From Homalodisca vitripennis (Eukaryota; Arthropoda; Insecta; Hemiptera; Cicadellidae), in contig NC_060214.1 of the NCBI RefSeq assembly GCF_021130785.1, positions 106,614,001 to 106,678,000 of the forward strand: a stretch of 64,000 bases of DNA, read 5' to 3'. The notes beneath the pieces were generated by a model. It was given only the letters and a program-made list of their open reading frames with translations, was not told the DNA's origin and ran no database searches. Each line of letters opens with the position of its first letter. Within the stretch, counting starts at the first letter, position 1. This document shows positions 59,431 through 64,000 of the stretch, piece after piece. Made by a program: the position numbers and the translations under genes.

Positions 59431-62400
59431 ATCATGTATGTATAATTACAAGGTAATAACATTGCAAGGATATACTTATGAGATTAAACCAGAAAAAATG
59501 AATTGGTAATAATATTATACTACTTTGTATTAAACTTTTTTTACACTAAAGGACAACGCTAAAACATTCATGTATCTGTACCGTTATTATAGTACATACG
59601 TATATTAATTGACTTAAGAGCTAATATTCTATAAATCAGAACAACCTTTCGGAAATACTTAATTTATTCCGATTTAAAGTTCACCCAAAAATTTAACAAA
59701 GTTTACAAACTTTAGATTTGATTTTCTTAAAAAACTTCTCACAACCTGTCAAATCTAATTAAGAGTCTGATCAAAATAAAATGAATTAAAATTAAAATGA
59801 AACTAAAAATGTATACTTCTCCAAAATGGTTTAAATTAACAAAATAAAATAAAAAGTTGTCTTCTCAAAATATTCAAAATCAAAATAACACAAAACTTGA
59901 TATTAACTTTACGATCAAAATCTAATTTACAATGCTTCCAAAAATTGAATTAATTCTCAGACTCTGTAATGTGGCAAACTTTAGAAATTTAAACACAACA
60001 GTATAAAATAAAAGATAGTAACTAAACGCTGGTACGGGACTTACTACTTTGAAGACTATGGAGGCTGAAAGGAAACTATTACGCACTTAAAGAAAATTTA
60101 AAAACTTGATTTAAATTACACCCGGTAAAGAATTTACTCTAGATCCCAAAAGTAAAGGATTAGAGGAAGAACTACTGCTTCTCAACTGGACGTCTGTACG
60201 CTGTGGTCGACACTCCAAGACTGCTCTCCTCTCTCAAGCCAACCGGCTCGGGAAAGTATCACCGTAGACATCTCGATCAGCTGATTTACCGGTCTAACCA
60301 ACAAACAATGTCCACGCACCGCGTCTAGTTAACAATGAGCCTACTTCCTACCGCGATTCAGCATAATGATTATAACTATGGTACATATTCAACACAGAAA
60401 GAATATCAAACATAAAGTGGGATGTAATGTTAGGTTCACAACGAAAATTCTCAGAGACGAAACGTTCTTTATCAATAACTCAGAACCAACGACTGTCTCG
60501 CTTGTGCTGAATAGGATCATTTACTTTTCATTAGACTCATGAAGCTCCATTATCCTCCGTCTTAATATTCGGTTTAAACAATAATTCGGCCATGTTGAGG
60601 TGATCTGAATAAAATGTTTTAATTATTTAAACTGCATCTTTTTTCCAGATTTAAGTGAAATCATTTTTAAGAGTCAATGATTCTATGTTGTGAAAATGGG
60701 GTAAAAGTTCTTTAGTTGGGTGAAAATATTATTTAACAACTTTGGAGTTGTAAAAAGAGATTTTAAAACTGTAATTTGTAGTAGAACATGTTGTAATGTA
60801 AAATATTTGAAGAGATAAATAACACAATTGTTAAAATCTTTTTTTAACCTTGTTATAAAAACTGAACAGATCACGGAAGATAGTGATAGACTTGTTTGAC
60901 CTTCTAGGACTTTTTAAAATTTTTAATGTTGTTTTCATGCGTAGTTTATAAAAATATCCTTCAGTTTTAATATTTAAAGATGTACAGTAACATTTGAGGA
61001 TAATTCCTTAGTCTAAATTAATACGCAAATAATGCAAAACAACTTATTAGTTCCATTTAAATTAAAACATAACATAATAAACATACAGTTATTCGAAATG
61101 CGTGGCGCTATGTTTATTTTAATTTATTCTATTTACTGTCAAATGAACCTATAGAAGGTATCTTCATACTATGATGGTTCATAATAGAAAATCCAAAATA
61201 TTTCCTGGAATAACCGTTATAAGCGCGTTTCCAATAGGTCAATTTCCAAACACAGATCAAGCAAAGCTTGTAGTAAAATTGTAAAATACCTAATACTAAC
61301 ATCCAAAAGTAGTATAATTTGTGAAGTAACAATAGTATATATTAATATTATTGTTTTTGGATAATTGTTAATCAAGATCCCACCCACTACTCCCCGCTTA
61401 TTATGCCAATTTCCATCAAAATTGTGGGAGAAGAAGCGGTTCGGTGAGATAGAGGACTGTCTCAGATGATTGAATAATTAAAACTGTTGTGACAGGAACA
61501 TCTCCTGTTGTGTTGAGCCCTCGTGTGTTTACCTCATATTTTATTTAAACCCCCGAACTATATCCAGTCCTCATAAAGCTCTTGAGTGCGTTTCGTTTCC
61601 TTCAGTGAGTACGACCCGGTTTCAATTTTCTTCTACTGACTTGTTGGTTGGGCTTACTGTAAAATAGTATTTTACTTTTGAAGAACAAAAAAATACTTTT
61701 ATAGTATTAGACGGTTAATTATTATGTAACATTATTTTATTCAGATATCAAAAGCATTAAATACATTGTCACGTTATTTACATAAAAACAATTTATATAT
61801 CAACGACGAAACTATCACAATTAAACCTACATTAAAACACTTAAAACAAATGACAATTTCCCAAACTAAAACATTAAGGAAATTGAGTCTATTTATAATT
61901 AGTTTTTAAGTGGTTATTTTATAGTTATACTGTACATGGTGTAAAAAAGTTCTGCACAGGCTTGATTATTCCCAAACGATTACACGTAAAGCAAAACGAT
62001 TACATCATTACTGCACCGATAAATATACTTTTTAAAGTAACTAAGTTTTTTGTTACGTTCTTTGATAGTGCACAAGGAGTCAGAAGGAAATCTTAAATAA
62101 GAGCATAGGTCGAGTAGTAGTTCAAATTAAAAGTTTCTATTAGTAGTTTACTATTCCGCAAAATCCGGCTTCGAAAGGTTCGCTATTTAAAGAATTATGC
62201 TGGTTAAACATCTGAAACATTTACAATGTCCTGTTCTAGATGGATTAATAATATACTTGTCTTGCCTAGTTGTGTACGTTAAACGTAGATATTAATGCTA
62301 TACTTAATCCTAGCACTTAACGACTTACGTTCATGTTCTTTTCCGAATTCCTTGTAGATTATCCTCCATTGGATATGAAGGATCACTAATTGCCGTCATT

Positions 62401-62528
62401 AATATTTAAGCAACAACGAGTTCGAATACTGAATATATAACCTCTTTCGATTTGGCTGACCAATAACGGACATATTTACATTGGTCTTACGGGTAAACGT
62501 GGCAACGAAAAATTGCAGGATAAATAAA

Positions 62529-63527
62529 TATGTAAACAAATTGAGTACAATGACATGACATGAAAACACAGTAGCCTAATGAAACGAGTTATACACTTTA
62601 AAACTCGCATGTAAACTCAACAAAGCCTGTTACGCGGCACGTAGTGTGGCGTAGTCGCTTGTTGTATATTCTGTAAACAAACTGAGAACAATGACATGAC
62701 ATGAAAACACAGTAGCCTAATGAAATGAGTTATACACTTTAAAACTCGCATGTAAACTCAACAAAGCCTGTTACGCGGTACGCAGTGTGGCGTAGCCTTT
62801 GTTGTATATTCTGTAAACAAACTGAGTACAATGACATGACATGAAAACACAGTGGCCTAATGAAACGAGTTATACACTTTAAACCTCGCATTTAAACTCA
62901 ACAAAGCCTGTTACGCGGTACGCAGTGTGGCGTAGCCTTTGTTGTATATTCTGTAAACAAACTGAGTACAATGACATGACATGAAAACACAGTGGCCTAA
63001 TGAAACGAGTTATACACTTTAAACCTCGCATTTAAACTCAACAAAGCCTGTTACGCGGTACGTAGTGTGGGGTAGTCTTTTGTAGTATATTCTGTAAACA
63101 AACTGAGTACAATGACATGACATGAAAACACAGTGGCCTAATGAAACGAGTTATACACTTTAAACCTCGCATTTAAACTCAACAAAGCCTGTTACGCGGC
63201 ACGCAGTGTGGCGTAGTCCTTTGTTGTATATTCTGTAAACAAACTGAGTACAATGACATGACATGAAAACACAGTAGCCTAATGAAACGAGTTATACACT
63301 TTAAACCTCGCATGTAAACTCAACAAAGCCTGTTACGCGGTACGCAGTGTGGCGTAGTTCTTTGTTGTATATTCTGTAAACAAACTGAGTACAATGACAT
63401 GACATGAAAACACAGTAGCCTAATGAAATGAGTTATACACTTAACCTCGCATGTAAACACAAGAAAGCCTGTTACGCGGTACGTAGTGTGGCGTAGTCCT
63501 TTGTTGTATATTCTGTAAACAAACTCC
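62529..63527 (+). repeat. 140-bp tandem array, seven units
   Basis: Seven head-to-tail units starting near 62531, 62671, 62811, 62951, 63092, 63233 and 63374, with a truncated start at 63513. Each carries TGTAAACAAACTGAGTACAA, TGACATGACATGAAAACACA, CTAATGAAACGAGTTATACA, GCCTGTTACGCGG and GTGTGGCGTAG. Neighbouring units are nearly identical. The unit is the 3' section of the dispersed R1 repeat, single in copy C at 41550-41657. Confidence 0.96.
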
Positions 63528-64000
63528 TAGTATGGTTATATTATTTGCAATATTAAATAAAAGTTTAAAGTTTACAAACATGCTTCAGTCTCACACTATA
63601 AATTTAAAATAAATTTTAAAAGTTTAAAAAGAATATGATACGCACAATTAGCATGTTTATGAAGACTTTGGATTGTTTAAATCATGTTTCACCTTTTAAC
63701 AATCATTGTTTGTTGAATTTTCAAGGTCTACTGAATACTGTAAAAATACTGCCAAACATACCTACGTTCTACATAAAAGATAGCTAGAACGCTTGTCACA
63801 TAAAATACTAAACGTTACACACCACCTTCGCGTGACCTCTTCACGGTTTGTAGCTCTTGCAAGACCCAACTTTATTCTGAAAGAGTTTATATAGAATTGC
63901 TTTGTTTGTTTCATTCTATTACATCCTATGAAACAAGTTTCACGCCGTTTCATAACATATAGTTATACGGTCATACTGTTTTATCGTACATAAATATCGA

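Larger units (their letters stand above)
57530..64000 (+). repeat. Segmental duplication, copy D
   Basis: Collinear with copy C. It lacks both TA-flanked elements, and the Helitron site appears uninterrupted. It contains a 130-bp internal duplication of its own (GAGCCCCAGCTCATTTTATC at 57681, and a near-identical run at 57811), a unique GC-richer patch at 60150-60310, and the 140-bp tandem array. The similarity to copy C reaches the last base of the window, so the duplication continues beyond it. Confidence 0.82.

Noticed and set aside
60150..60310. GC-richer patch in copy D as a host exon or solo LTR
   Set aside because: No long frame, no splice signals I trust, no LTR-type ends or target duplication found.

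Overview
The window looks like AT-rich, repeat-dense nuclear DNA from an animal, most likely an insect. Everything I can identify is mobile or repetitive: a Ty3/gypsy LTR element, a non-LTR element (LINE), Helitron-like elements, Tc1/mariner-type DNA elements, tRNA-like and 5S-like short elements, minisatellites and microsatellites. The style of the Helitron ends and of the LTR element's gag would suit a hemipteran, but that is only an impression. I find no host protein-coding gene I would defend, no ribosomal RNA gene and no functional tRNA gene. Most open frames are short and chance-like, or lie inside repeats.

Two direct segmental duplications organise the window. Pair 1 is copy A (1 to about 17245) and copy B (about 23521-30925). 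Copy A differs by an 8.8 kb LTR retrotransposon (1357-10188, flanked by ATGT) and by a 35-bp minisatellite grown to about 46 units, against about 4 in copy B. Copy B has instead gained a TA-rich insertion with a tRNA-like core (24473-24940). Pair 2 is copy C (about 32506-43005) and copy D (about 57530 to the window end). Copy C carries a Helitron (38238-39161), a second Helitron-like element (40457-40891), a TA-flanked transposon with 100-bp inverted repeats and half a transposase (41660-42258), a 242-bp TA-flanked MITE (42571-42812), and about 3 kb of extra sequence with a 5S-derived SINE. Copy D carries a seven-unit array of a 140-bp repeat that is single in copy C. For several of these insertions the partner copy preserves the empty site, which fixes their ends and target duplications.

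The LTR element has gag, protease, reverse transcriptase, RNase H and integrase in order, with no env. Its LTRs are almost identical (a few substitutions, about a dozen one-base indels), yet its frames are broken many times by single-base shifts. That mismatch points to young age plus base-level sequence errors, or to very recent inactivation. The second coding element is a minus-strand LINE (about 47614-51440) with an endonuclease and a broken reverse transcriptase.

A dispersed repeat of about 400 bp (called R1 here) recurs at ten or more places on both strands and is the source of the copy D tandem array. The remaining stretches (17.2-20.7, 31-32.5, 43.6-47.3, 51.4-52.8 and 54.2-57.5 kb) show no gene. 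I found no convincing undescribed system. The best candidates for something unnamed are R1, the tRNA-like elements with inverted outer arms, and the TIR transposon with unusual spacing of its catalytic aspartates.
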